A DNA stretch of 64,000 bases from Streptomyces clavuligerus (GTDB lineage Bacteria > Actinomycetota > Actinomycetes > Streptomycetales > Streptomycetaceae): the NCBI RefSeq assembly GCF_005519465.1, contig NZ_CP027858.1:6435001-6499000 (forward strand), read 5' to 3'. A program made the translations under genes and the position numbers. The notes under the pieces were generated by a model, which saw nothing but the letters and a program-made list of their open reading frames with translations, was not told where the DNA came from and did no database searches. Below are positions 44,547 to 52,878 of this stretch, piece after piece. The stretch's first letter is position 1. Each line of letters begins with the position of its first letter.

Positions 44547-45854
44547 ATGGCTCCCTCCGGTGCGGCCGGGCCGCCCGCCTTCATCCTCTTCACGGACCTC
44601 CCGAAGGCCGGGGCCTATCTGGAGGCCATCGCCGCGCGCGGGCTGCGGAGCCTGGTCGTCACCGGGCCGCCCCAGTGGCCGCTGGAGGAGGTCGCGGTCT
44701 CCTATGTCGGCAGGCCGGGGCACCCCTTCGAGGCGGTGGAGCGGCTGGAGTTCCTCGCGGCCGGCGACCTCGCCGGGATTCTCCGCCAGGTCGTCGCGTG
44801 GGCCGCCGAGTACGACATCAGAGGAGTCTTCGCCTCGTCCGAGACCTTCGTGGAGCCCGGCTGGCAGACCGCCGACCTCCTCGGGCTCCCCGGTGTCGGG
44901 CCCCGGGCCGCGCGCGTCTGCCGGAACAAGCACCTCCAGCGGCTTTATCTGGCCGAGTGGAGCCCCGTCTCGGTGCTCTCCAGCGGCTCCCGCGAGACGG
45001 TCCTGACGGCCCTCGCCGACCGCTACCCCCTCATCTCCAAGCCGCTCGACCTCTATTGCAGCATCGGGGTCCGGGTGATCAGGGACCAGGAGGCCCTGGC
45101 GGCGCACCTCGACGAGGTGGCGCCGGAATCGCCGGTCCTCCTGGAACAGCGGGTGTCCGGACGCGAGTTCAGCGTGGAGACCATCGTCGCGGACGGTGTC
45201 CCGGTCTTCTCCGGGGTCACCCAGAAGTCGACCAACGAGGAGGAGGGGGACTTCTTCGTCGAGATGGGTCACACCCTGCCCGCCTGCAACCTCACCGAGG
45301 ACGAGGCCGGGCGGCTGAAGGAGGCCCAGGCGGCGGTGCTGGCCCGGCTCGGCTTCGGCACGGGCATGGCCCACGGCGAGTACCGCGTCCTCGCGGACGG
45401 CCGGATCGCGCTGATGGAGATCGCGGCCCGCCCGCCGGGCGACGGGATACTCCACCTCTACGAACTGGCCACCGGCGCCTCGATCGAGGCATCCGTGGTG
45501 GACGCGGCGCTCGGCCTGCCCGTGCGGCACCCGGAACCCCGCCGCTGGGCCCGGCAGATCTACTTCGACCACGCCCCGGGGAAGCTGGACGGCGTCGCCG
45601 TCGACGGCCACGCCGGGGTGGACCCCTTCTGGGTGGTGGACCACGGCCTGTGGCCCGCGGTCGAGCCCGCCGGTCCCGAGGCGCCGCCCGGCCTGAGGAA
45701 GGTCCTCGTGCTCAAGGCGCGCGGCGCCGGACTGGGGCCGCTGTCCGACTCCTTCGGCCGGGCCGTCACCGCGCTGTTCGACGCCCCCGACCCCCGGCGG
45801 CTGGAGCAGTACGACGCGACGGTCCGTGAAGCCGTCCGTATCACCGTCAGTTAG
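44547..45854 (+). CDS. ATP-grasp ligase
   Basis: 435-residue ATP-grasp enzyme of the biotin-carboxylase-like type. It has ADLLGLPGVGPRAARVCRNKHLQR, nucleotide-binding PLISKPLDLYCSIGVRVI, LLEQRVSGREFSVETIV, and metal-binding GEYRVLADGRIALMEIAARPPGDGI. Such enzymes activate a carboxylate as acyl phosphate and join it to an amine, often forming dipeptides or amides in antibiotic pathways. AAGGAG precedes the ATG. The end is close to the exporter gene, fitting a biosynthesis-plus-export operon. Confidence 0.88.
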   Translation: MAPSGAAGPPAFILFTDLPKAGAYLEAIAARGLRSLVVTGPPQWPLEEVAVSYVGRPGHPFEAVERLEFLAAGDLAGILRQVVAWAAEYDIRGVFASSETFVEPGWQTADLLGLPGVGPRAARVCRNKHLQRLYLAEWSPVSVLSSGSRETVLTALADRYPLISKPLDLYCSIGVRVIRDQEALAAHLDEVAPESPVLLEQRVSGREFSVETIVADGVPVFSGVTQKSTNEEEGDFFVEMGHTLPACNLTEDEAGRLKEAQAAVLARLGFGTGMAHGEYRVLADGRIALMEIAARPPGDGILHLYELATGASIEASVVDAALGLPVRHPEPRRWARQIYFDHAPGKLDGVAVDGHAGVDPFWVVDHGLWPAVEPAGPEAPPGLRKVLVLKARGAGLGPLSDSFGRAVTALFDAPDPRRLEQYDATVREAVRITVS

Positions 45855-45909
45855 CACACCCGTCGGCGCGAGCCGTCCGACGCGGCCGGAGCAGGGAGAA
45901 GACGCACCC

Positions 45910-47229
45910 GTGGGACAAGGGCCCAGCACGACGCAGGGCGAGGAGAGCGCCACCCCACCGCCGAGGGCCGGGTGGGCGCTGCTCCGGCGCGCACTGAGAC
46001 GTTTCCCGAAGTCCCGGGCGGGCCGGGTCTTCGTCCTCATCGCGTTCGTGGACGCCTTCGGCCGGGGCTTCTTCCTCGCCGGTTCGACGCTCTTCTACAC
46101 CCAGGTGATCGGGCTCAGCACCGCGCAGGTCGGCCTCGGGCTCTCGATCGCCGGGCTCTTCGGGGTCGCCTGCGCCATCCCGACCGGATGGCTGGCGGAC
46201 CGGTTCGGCGACGGCCCGGTCCTGATCGCGCTCCAGCTCTGGCGCGCCGCGGCCTTCCTCGTCTACCCCTTCGTGGACGACTTCCGGATGTTCCTGGTGG
46301 TCGCCTGCTTCGTCGGCGCGGTGGAGCAGGCCGTCGGGCCGATCATCCAGTCGGTGGCCGGAGCGACGGCCGAGGAGGGCTCGCGCGTCGGCGCCATGGC
46401 CCTCATCGCGGTGGCGCGGAATTCCGCCTACGCGCTTTCCGCCGTGATTGCCACGGTGGTCATCACCATGGCCGACTCCCGTACCTATGTCGGCTTCGTC
46501 CTGGCCAACGCGGCGGCGTTCCTGGTGACCGCCGCACTGCTGACCCGGCTCAGGCTCCCGCGCCGGGGGACGGGCGGGGACGGGCGGTCCGGGCCCCGGG
46601 GCGCCAAGCTGCTGCCGTTCAAGAACGCGCGGTTCCTGCTGCTCTCGCTGGCCAATGGAATTCTCTATCTGCATGTCCCGATCCTGTCGGTGGCGTTCCC
46701 GCTCTGGATCGTCACCCACACCGAGGCGCCGCGCGGCCTGGTCGGCGCCGCCCTGGTGGTGAACACCGTGCTCGCGGTCTCGCTCCAGGTGCGGCTCAGC
46801 AAGGGCGGCGACGACATGGCGCACGCCGGTCGCAAACAGCGGGCCGCGGGACTGGCGCTGGCCCTTTTCTGCGCCCTGACGGCGGTGACCGGACCGGCGG
46901 ACGCGCTGACGGCCGGAGCGCTGCTCCTGCTCGCCGCCGTACCGCTCACCCTGGGTGAACTGTGGCAGTCGGCCGGTGGCTGGGGCATCTCCTACGGTCT
47001 CGCCCCCGAGGAGCAGCGCACGTACTACCTGAGCGTCTATCAACTGGGGGCCACGGGCATGACGGTGGCGGGCCCGGCGCTGCTCACCATCGCCGTCGTC
47101 GACACGGGTGCCACCGGCTGGCTCGCCCTCGGTGCCGTGTTCGCCGTCACCGGCCTGGTGGTGCCGCTGCTGGCGCGGGCGGTCGGGTCCCAGGACCCGG
47201 TTCCGGCGGGGTCCGGGCCGGGCGACTGA
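45910..47229 (+). CDS. MFS exporter of the hypEF cluster
   Basis: 439-residue major facilitator with about 12 membrane segments. It starts with a basic cytosolic stretch (RRALRRFPKSRAGR) and TM1 FVLIAFVDAFGRGFFLAGST. The MFS loop is IPTGWLADRFGDGPVLIAL. The C-terminal half includes LPFKNARFLLLSLANGILYL. It resembles small-molecule efflux transporters. I chose GTG at 45910 (GGGAGAAG upstream); GTG at 45826, overlapping the ATP-grasp gene, is an alternative. It is a likely self-protection or product exporter for the cluster. Confidence 0.85.
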   Translation: MGQGPSTTQGEESATPPPRAGWALLRRALRRFPKSRAGRVFVLIAFVDAFGRGFFLAGSTLFYTQVIGLSTAQVGLGLSIAGLFGVACAIPTGWLADRFGDGPVLIALQLWRAAAFLVYPFVDDFRMFLVVACFVGAVEQAVGPIIQSVAGATAEEGSRVGAMALIAVARNSAYALSAVIATVVITMADSRTYVGFVLANAAAFLVTAALLTRLRLPRRGTGGDGRSGPRGAKLLPFKNARFLLLSLANGILYLHVPILSVAFPLWIVTHTEAPRGLVGAALVVNTVLAVSLQVRLSKGGDDMAHAGRKQRAAGLALALFCALTAVTGPADALTAGALLLLAAVPLTLGELWQSAGGWGISYGLAPEEQRTYYLSVYQLGATGMTVAGPALLTIAVVDTGATGWLALGAVFAVTGLVVPLLARAVGSQDPVPAGSGPGD

Positions 47230-47414
47230 CCCCGGCCGCGACACCTGTGATGCTCCGTCAGGTCCCGTGCGAAATGGCCGGTGATACGGGGGAGGCGATT
47301 TCCGTCCGGCCGGTACGGTACACAGATGGATGGCCGTGAAATGCAGAGAACCAGAATGGCGCCGCGGGCGAAGGAGAGGGAAAGCACAAAGGATTTCGGG
47401 CGACAGGCGGATAC

Positions 47415-48422
47415 ATGAATGGAAACGATCAGCTTCGCACCATAACGTCCAATGATGTAGCGCGCGTGGCAGATGTGTCCCAATCAACGGTTTCGCTGGT
47501 CCTCAACGGCAAATGGCAGGGCAGGATTCGCGAGGAGACCGCGCGGCGTGTGATGGCGACCGCCCACGATCTGGGGTACCGGATCAACCAGTCCGCCCGG
47601 AGTCTGCGGCTCGGGAGTACGGGCACGGTGCTCCTGGTCGTCCCGACCCTGGTCAACCCGGCCTTCGCCGCCGTCCACGCGGGCGCGGCCCGTGTCGGCG
47701 CGCAGAACGGCCTGGGTGTCGTGGTCTTCCCCCTCAGCGCGGAGGACGGCTTCGGCCCGTTCCCCGCGCCCCGGCAGGCGCTCGACGGAGTCATCGCCTG
47801 CTCGCTGTCGGCGGAGGTCGTCTCCGGTCTGCGGGGCGGGCTCCCGCTGGTCGTCCTGGACGACGCCCCCACCCCCGGCACCCCGGCCGTCACCATGGAC
47901 ACCGGCGGCGGGATGGCGAAGGCGCTGGCCCATCTGACCGAGCTGGGGCACCGGCGCATCATGCATCTGCGGGCCCGGCGCCGCGCCTGGACCCTCGCCC
48001 GGCGGGCGGAGGTGTTCGACCAGTGCACCCTCAGCCATCCGCAGGTGAGAGCGGATCATCTGGTGTGCTCCTTCCTCCCGGCCGAGGTCCGGGAACGGAT
48101 GGTCGAGGTGCTGTCAGCCTCCCCCCGCCCGACGGCTGTCATCTGCGACGACGACAACATGGCCATGGGGGTCTACGCCGCCGCCAGGGCGCTGGATCTG
48201 AGCATCGGCGAGGATCTCTCCGTCGTCGGCTTCAACGATCTGCCCGTGGCGGCCCTGTCCTCGCCGCCCCTCACCACCGTCCGGCTGCCCCTCGGGGAAC
48301 TGGGCTCCCGCGGGATGCGGGCCCTGCTCGACCTGCGCAACGGAACGGTGAACGAGCCGGTCTCGCTCCTGACCGAACTCATCGTGCGCTCCTCCGTCGG
48401 CCGGGTGTCCGAGGACATCTGA
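47415..48422 (+). CDS. LacI-family transcriptional regulator
   Basis: 335-residue regulator with an N-terminal LacI helix-turn-helix and hinge (SNDVARVADVSQSTVSLVLN then IREETARRVMATAHDLGYRI NQSARSLRLG) and a periplasmic-binding-protein-like sensor (GTVLLVVPTLVNPAFAAVHAG to DLSVVGFNDLPVAALSSPPLTTVR). It is at the end of the rightward operon after a 185-bp AT-richer gap and may have its own promoter. It is the natural candidate to bind the palindromes at 42817-42906. The effector is unknown, possibly a pathway intermediate. Confidence 0.92.
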   Translation: MNGNDQLRTITSNDVARVADVSQSTVSLVLNGKWQGRIREETARRVMATAHDLGYRINQSARSLRLGSTGTVLLVVPTLVNPAFAAVHAGAARVGAQNGLGVVVFPLSAEDGFGPFPAPRQALDGVIACSLSAEVVSGLRGGLPLVVLDDAPTPGTPAVTMDTGGGMAKALAHLTELGHRRIMHLRARRRAWTLARRAEVFDQCTLSHPQVRADHLVCSFLPAEVRERMVEVLSASPRPTAVICDDDNMAMGVYAAARALDLSIGEDLSVVGFNDLPVAALSSPPLTTVRLPLGELGSRGMRALLDLRNGTVNEPVSLLTELIVRSSVGRVSEDI

Positions 48423-48453
48423 GCGCTGTCCCGCGCTCCCCTCCGGGGCCTGT

Positions 48454-48486
48454 CCGGCGCCCGGGGGGAGCCGCGCGGGGCGCCGG
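48454..48486. terminator. Candidate terminator after the LacI gene
   Basis: 9-bp stem CCGGCGCCC (48454-48462) with GGGCGCCGG (48478-48486) and a 15-base loop, 31 bp after the stop codon. It marks the right end of the 37-48 kb cluster. Confidence 0.5.
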
Positions 48487-48958
48487 GCCGCAGCGGTCGC
48501 GGCCGTGCGCCCCTCCAGCGCGGCACCATGGCCCGCTCGGCCCGAAGGCGCCGTCCGGCAGACAGCCGCGGTGCCGCTCGGCCGCTCGCCGAACCGTCGG
48601 GCACCGGCGCGGACCGCCGCCGGGAGCACCCCGTACACCCCCCGTCCCAGCAGTGCGTTCACCCCGCGCGGGCAGGTTTCGACGGCCGGGCTCCCCCAGG
48701 GGCCCCGGCTCCGCGCGGCGCTCGCTGCGGTTGTGACACGTACGGCGGGGCCGGACGGTTCACCGCCGACCGCTCGACCACTCATCCGTGCGCTGAGCGG
48801 TCGCTCAGTACCGTTCGACCGCTGACCGACGGGGCCCGTCAACTCCGCCACCCGGCGGATATTCCGTACCCGGCCCCGGCCGCAGGCTTGCCGGACCCAG
48901 TAAAGCGACCGGCAACTGACCGGCCGTACAGTCCGAACGCCAGACGAGGAGCGCAGCC
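48487..48958. other. Intergenic region before the ECF sigma gene
   Basis: About 470 bp with no credible gene. It contains a compact palindrome CTGAGCG-GT-CGCTCAG at 48793-48808 (7-bp perfect arms, 2-bp centre), of the size of a TetR-family operator. The GAGGAGC ribosome site of the next gene lies at its right end. Confidence 0.45.
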
Positions 48959-49513
48959 GTGACCGCACCGGCCCCCGGCAAGGCCGCACCCCACGCCCCC
49001 GCCCGCGCCACCGAGGAAGAGCTGGCCCAGCTCCAGCGCGAGCACGGCCGGGCCGTGTTCGGCTTTCTGCTGGGACTGACCTACGGCGACACCCAGCGCG
49101 CCGAGGACCTGTTGCAGGAGACGATGATCCGGGCCTGGCGCCACCCCGAGGCCCTGCACACCCGGCACGAGTCGATGCGTCCCTGGCTCTTCACCGTGGC
49201 GCGCCGGCTCGCCATCGACGCCCGCCGCGCCCGGCTCTCCCGCGCCCGGGAGGCGGTGCACGGCACCGAGAACACCCTCATCCCCGCGGACGACCCGATC
49301 GAGCCCTCCATCCAGGCGCTCGACATACGCGCCGCGCTGGCCCGGCTCACCGACGACCACCGCGCCGTGCTCCAGCAGGTCTACTTCCGCGGACTCTCCG
49401 TCAACGAGGCCGCCGCCGCCCTCGGTATCCCGCCCGGGACGGTGAAGTCCCGTACCTACTACGCGCTGCGCTCGCTCCGCGGGGTCCTCAGGGCGTACGG
49501 CACACTCGACTGA
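48959..49513 (+). CDS. ECF-type RNA polymerase sigma factor
   Basis: 184-residue extracytoplasmic function sigma factor. Region 2 reads GDTQRAEDLLQETMIRAWRHP then MRPWLFTVARRLAIDARRAR. Region 4 reads LARLTDDHRAVLQQVYFRGL then SVNEAAAALGIPPGTVKSRT. The style is that of ECF factors paired with a zinc-finger anti-sigma. A zf-HC2-like gene is found at 56184, unusually 6.7 kb away with two LAL genes between. GTG at 48959 follows GAGGAGC. Confidence 0.9.
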   Translation: MTAPAPGKAAPHAPARATEEELAQLQREHGRAVFGFLLGLTYGDTQRAEDLLQETMIRAWRHPEALHTRHESMRPWLFTVARRLAIDARRARLSRAREAVHGTENTLIPADDPIEPSIQALDIRAALARLTDDHRAVLQQVYFRGLSVNEAAAALGIPPGTVKSRTYYALRSLRGVLRAYGTLD

Positions 49514-49704
49514 GCCCGGCCACGGAACGGCGTTTTCCGGGCGACGCGGCCGCACACCGCGACCACCCGCTGAACCCCGGCACCCACCGGCACGTTGTCG
49601 ACTGCACAGTGAGGGGAACCGGCGCCGCGGCGGCACAGCACACCACTGCTCCGCCGCCGTACGGCCGCCCCCGTCCGACACCGCCGCGGTGAGGAGCGCT
49701 TCCG

Positions 49705-52700
49705 GTGGCACAGCACAACGGGGAACCCGTCCGCGCCGGACGGGAGGACCAGTTCCAGCGCGTGCGCGAACTGCTCAAGAACGCCGCCGCGGGACACGGC
49801 GCGAGCCTGCTCGTCGACGGAGAGCCCGGCTCCGGCAAGAGCACGCTGCTCGGCCTTGTCGCGGAGGAGGCCACCCGGCTGCGCTGCCGGGTGTTCGCCG
49901 GAGCGGCCCGGGAGACCGGCCCCGCCCCGCTGGGCGCCCTCCTCGACTGTCTGGAACCCGACCTGCCCACCGAGGACATCCGCCGCGCCGCCCAGGGCGG
50001 CGGCCCCCCGGCCGGTGCCGTCCGCCGCTTCTTCGCGCTGATCGCCCAGGTCTGCCGTACCGCCCCCGTCGTCCTGGTCCTGGACAACCTCCACCAGGCC
50101 GACGACGCCAGCCAACTGGTGTGGCGGCGGCTCACCGAGGCCGCAGCGCGCAGGCCCCTGCTGCTCGTCGCCGCCACCCGCGGCGCCCCCGGCGCCCCGC
50201 TGCCCCCCGCCGCGGCCCGTGCCGCCGCCGACGCCGGTGCCGCCCGGCTCACCCTGGCGCCGCTCGGCCTCTGCGAGACCGCCCGCCACGCCGAACGCGT
50301 CCTCGGCGCACCGCCGGGACCCCGGCTGCTGCGCCGCCTCGGCGACACCGGGGGCAACGCGCGCCACCTCGGCACCCTCCTCGCCGCCCTCGCCGGGGCC
50401 GGGGCCGTACGAGTCACCGCCGACACCGCCGAACTCGACCCCGCGGGCGCCCCGGACACCCCCGGCCTGCTGGGCGCCACCCCCCTGGAGCCACGGCCCG
50501 GCGCCCCGGACCGTACCGCCCCCGACCGTTCCGCCCCGGGCCGGGCGGCCGACGACGGGCACCTCGCCCACGGCCCCCCGTACCCGCTGCCGCCCGCGCT
50601 CGCCGCGGCCCTCACCGACCGGCTCGGCCCGCTCTCCCCGGACGCCCGCACCCTGGTGCGCGTCGCCGCCCTCCTCGACGCCCCCTTCCCCCGCACGGAA
50701 CTCGCCGTCGCCCTCGACCGCGCCCCCGAGGCACCGCTCCCCGCCCTCGGCGAGGCCCTCGCCGCCGGAGTCGTCGAGGAGACCGAACCCCCGCAGCACC
50801 GGCTGCGCTTCCGGGACGAACTCACCCGCCAGGCCGTGTGGACCGGGGTCCCCGCCACCGTCCGCGCCGCCCTCCACGGCCGGACCGCCCGCTCCCTCGC
50901 CGCCCTCGGCGCCCCCGCGCACCGCGTCGCCGCCCATCTGCTGCCCGCCGACCGGACCGGCGACGACTGGGCCACCGACTGGCTGCTGCGCCATCTCGGC
51001 GAACTCCTGCGCCACCACCCCCGGGCCGTCGTCGGCCTCGCCGCGCGCCACCTCCACCGGGTGCCGCCCGAGGACCCCGGCCACGCCCGGCTCCAGGACG
51101 CCGCCGCCCACGCCGCGTATCTGCTCGGCCTGCCCGACGCCGTGACCCGGGCCCGGGAGCTGTACGACCGCGCCGCCGACCCCGCGCGCCGCTCCCGGCT
51201 CGGCTTCCTCACCGCCCTCGCCCTGCTCCAGGACGGCCGCCCCGCCCAGGCCCACCCCCTCGTGGACGAGGCCCTCGCCGTCCACGCCCTCCCCGGCCGC
51301 CCCGCGCGGACCGCCCGCTTCCTCGCCCTGCGCGCCGCCCTGCTCTGCGGGGGCCGCCGTCTCGACGAGGCCCGGACCCTCGCCGACCAGGCCCTGGAGC
51401 GCTCACTCGCCGTACGGGCCCCCGTCGCCGAGGCGTACGCCCGTTCCGTCCGCGCCCAGTTGCTCACCCACGCGGGCGACCACCCGGCGGCGCTGCGGGA
51501 GTCCGTCCGCGCCCGCACCGCCGCCCGGCGGCGCGCGGAGACCCGCGACATCCAGCTCGTCCAGACCCTCCTCGGCGCCCATCTCCTCGGGGTGCACGAC
51601 CGCGACGGCGAGGCCCGCGCCCTGCTGGAGGAGGCCAGGGCGCTCGCCGACAGCACCGGTTCGCCCGCCCGGAAGGCATGGGCGCACACCGTCTCCGCGC
51701 GCTTCCACTACCGCGCCGGGCACTGGGACGAGGCCCTCGACGACCTCGACCTCGGACGCTCGCTGCCCGCCCCCTGGCAGCCCTCCCCGCCGTACGGGCT
51801 CGACGCCGTGATCCTCGTCGGCCGGGACCGCCGCGACGCGGCCAGGGCCGCGCTCACCGCCGCCCGCGCCGCCGCGCCCGCCGGGACCGACCCCGGCTAT
51901 CTCCCGCTCGCCGAGGCCCTGCTCGCCGAACGCGACGGCGACCCGCACGGCGCGCTCGCCGCCCTCCGGGACGCGCTGTGCGAGGAGCCCCCCGGCCGCT
52001 GGAGCCACCGGGCCTTCTGGCTCCCCGACACCGTCAGGATCGCCCTCGCCCTCGGCGACCGGACGCTGGCGGCCACCGCAGTGACCCTCGCCGGGGCCCT
52101 GGCGGACACCGCGCCGGGCGAACGGGGCCCCCGCGCGCTCGCCCAGCGCTGCCGGGGCCTCGCCGAGGGCGAACCCGGGGCGCTGCGCGCCGCCGCCGAC
52201 CACTACCAGCGCCAGGGCATGCGGCTCTGTCTCGCCCGCACCCAGGAGGACCTCGCCGCCGTGCTGGCCGCGCAGGGCGACACCGACGGGGCCCGCCGCG
52301 GCCTCAACCACGCCGTCGACCTCTACCAGCTTCTCGCCGCCCACTGGTACACCGCCCGCGCCGACGCCCGGCTGCGTGCCCTCGGGGTCCGCCGCGGCCC
52401 CCGGGGCGCCCGGGGCCGCCCCCGCACCGGCTGGGACGCCCTCACCCCCACCGAACTGAAGGTCGCGCTCCTCGTCGCCGAAGGCCGCTCCAACCCCGAG
52501 GCCGCCGCCGAACTGCTGCTCTCCCCGCGCACCGTCCAGACCCATGTCTCGCACATCCTCACCAAGCTCGGCGCCCGCACCCGTATCGACATCGGCAGGG
52601 AAGCGGGCCGCCGACGGCCGCTGAACGGACCGGCGGCCCCGCCCCGCGGGGCCGCCCCGGCCCCCGCGCCCGCCACCGGAAAGGAGACCGACGACCGTGA

Positions 52701-52878
52701 AGGCCGTGACGACGGGGAGGGCCCGCGGCGACGACGGCGTCTGGACCGGCAGAGCCCCCGAGACACAGCGGTTGAGCCGGTACATCGCGGAACTGGCGAG
52801 CGGCCGGGGGCACTCCGTGCTGATCGAGGGCGAACCCGGCATCGGGAGGACCGCGCTGCTCCACCGGGCCCGGCTTGA
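49705..52878 (+). CDS. LAL-family (large ATP-binding LuxR) regulator, first of tandem pair
   Basis: 1057-residue STAND-type regulator. It has an AAA/NACHT-like ATPase with Walker A GEPGSGKSTLL (about residues 39-49) and Walker B VVLVLDNLHQADD. A long Ala/Leu-rich TPR-like helical region follows, then a C-terminal LuxR helix-turn-helix LTPTELKVALLVAEGRSNPE then SPRTVQTHVSHILTKLGA (about residues 913-957). After that, ~100 residues of Arg/Pro-rich sequence run on, the last 60 codons overlapping the next gene by 182 bp. That tail is atypical and may come from a lost stop. The LAL class commonly activates secondary metabolism. GAGGAG precedes the GTG. Confidence 0.88.
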   Translation: MAQHNGEPVRAGREDQFQRVRELLKNAAAGHGASLLVDGEPGSGKSTLLGLVAEEATRLRCRVFAGAARETGPAPLGALLDCLEPDLPTEDIRRAAQGGGPPAGAVRRFFALIAQVCRTAPVVLVLDNLHQADDASQLVWRRLTEAAARRPLLLVAATRGAPGAPLPPAAARAAADAGAARLTLAPLGLCETARHAERVLGAPPGPRLLRRLGDTGGNARHLGTLLAALAGAGAVRVTADTAELDPAGAPDTPGLLGATPLEPRPGAPDRTAPDRSAPGRAADDGHLAHGPPYPLPPALAAALTDRLGPLSPDARTLVRVAALLDAPFPRTELAVALDRAPEAPLPALGEALAAGVVEETEPPQHRLRFRDELTRQAVWTGVPATVRAALHGRTARSLAALGAPAHRVAAHLLPADRTGDDWATDWLLRHLGELLRHHPRAVVGLAARHLHRVPPEDPGHARLQDAAAHAAYLLGLPDAVTRARELYDRAADPARRSRLGFLTALALLQDGRPAQAHPLVDEALAVHALPGRPARTARFLALRAALLCGGRRLDEARTLADQALERSLAVRAPVAEAYARSVRAQLLTHAGDHPAALRESVRARTAARRRAETRDIQLVQTLLGAHLLGVHDRDGEARALLEEARALADSTGSPARKAWAHTVSARFHYRAGHWDEALDDLDLGRSLPAPWQPSPPYGLDAVILVGRDRRDAARAALTAARAAAPAGTDPGYLPLAEALLAERDGDPHGALAALRDALCEEPPGRWSHRAFWLPDTVRIALALGDRTLAATAVTLAGALADTAPGERGPRALAQRCRGLAEGEPGALRAAADHYQRQGMRLCLARTQEDLAAVLAAQGDTDGARRGLNHAVDLYQLLAAHWYTARADARLRALGVRRGPRGARGRPRTGWDALTPTELKVALLVAEGRSNPEAAAELLLSPRTVQTHVSHILTKLGARTRIDIGREAGRRRPLNGPAAPPRGAAPAPAPATGKETDDREGRDDGEGPRRRRRLDRQSPRDTAVEPVHRGTGERPGALRADRGRTRHREDRAAPPGPA

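Noticed and set aside
43586..47229. A D-cycloserine-type cluster (arginase homologue, ATP-grasp, transporter)
   Set aside because: The heme arginine hydroxylase, O-ureidoserine synthase, racemase and acetyltransferase genes of that pathway are absent, and hypEF and the isochorismatase-fold gene are not part of it.
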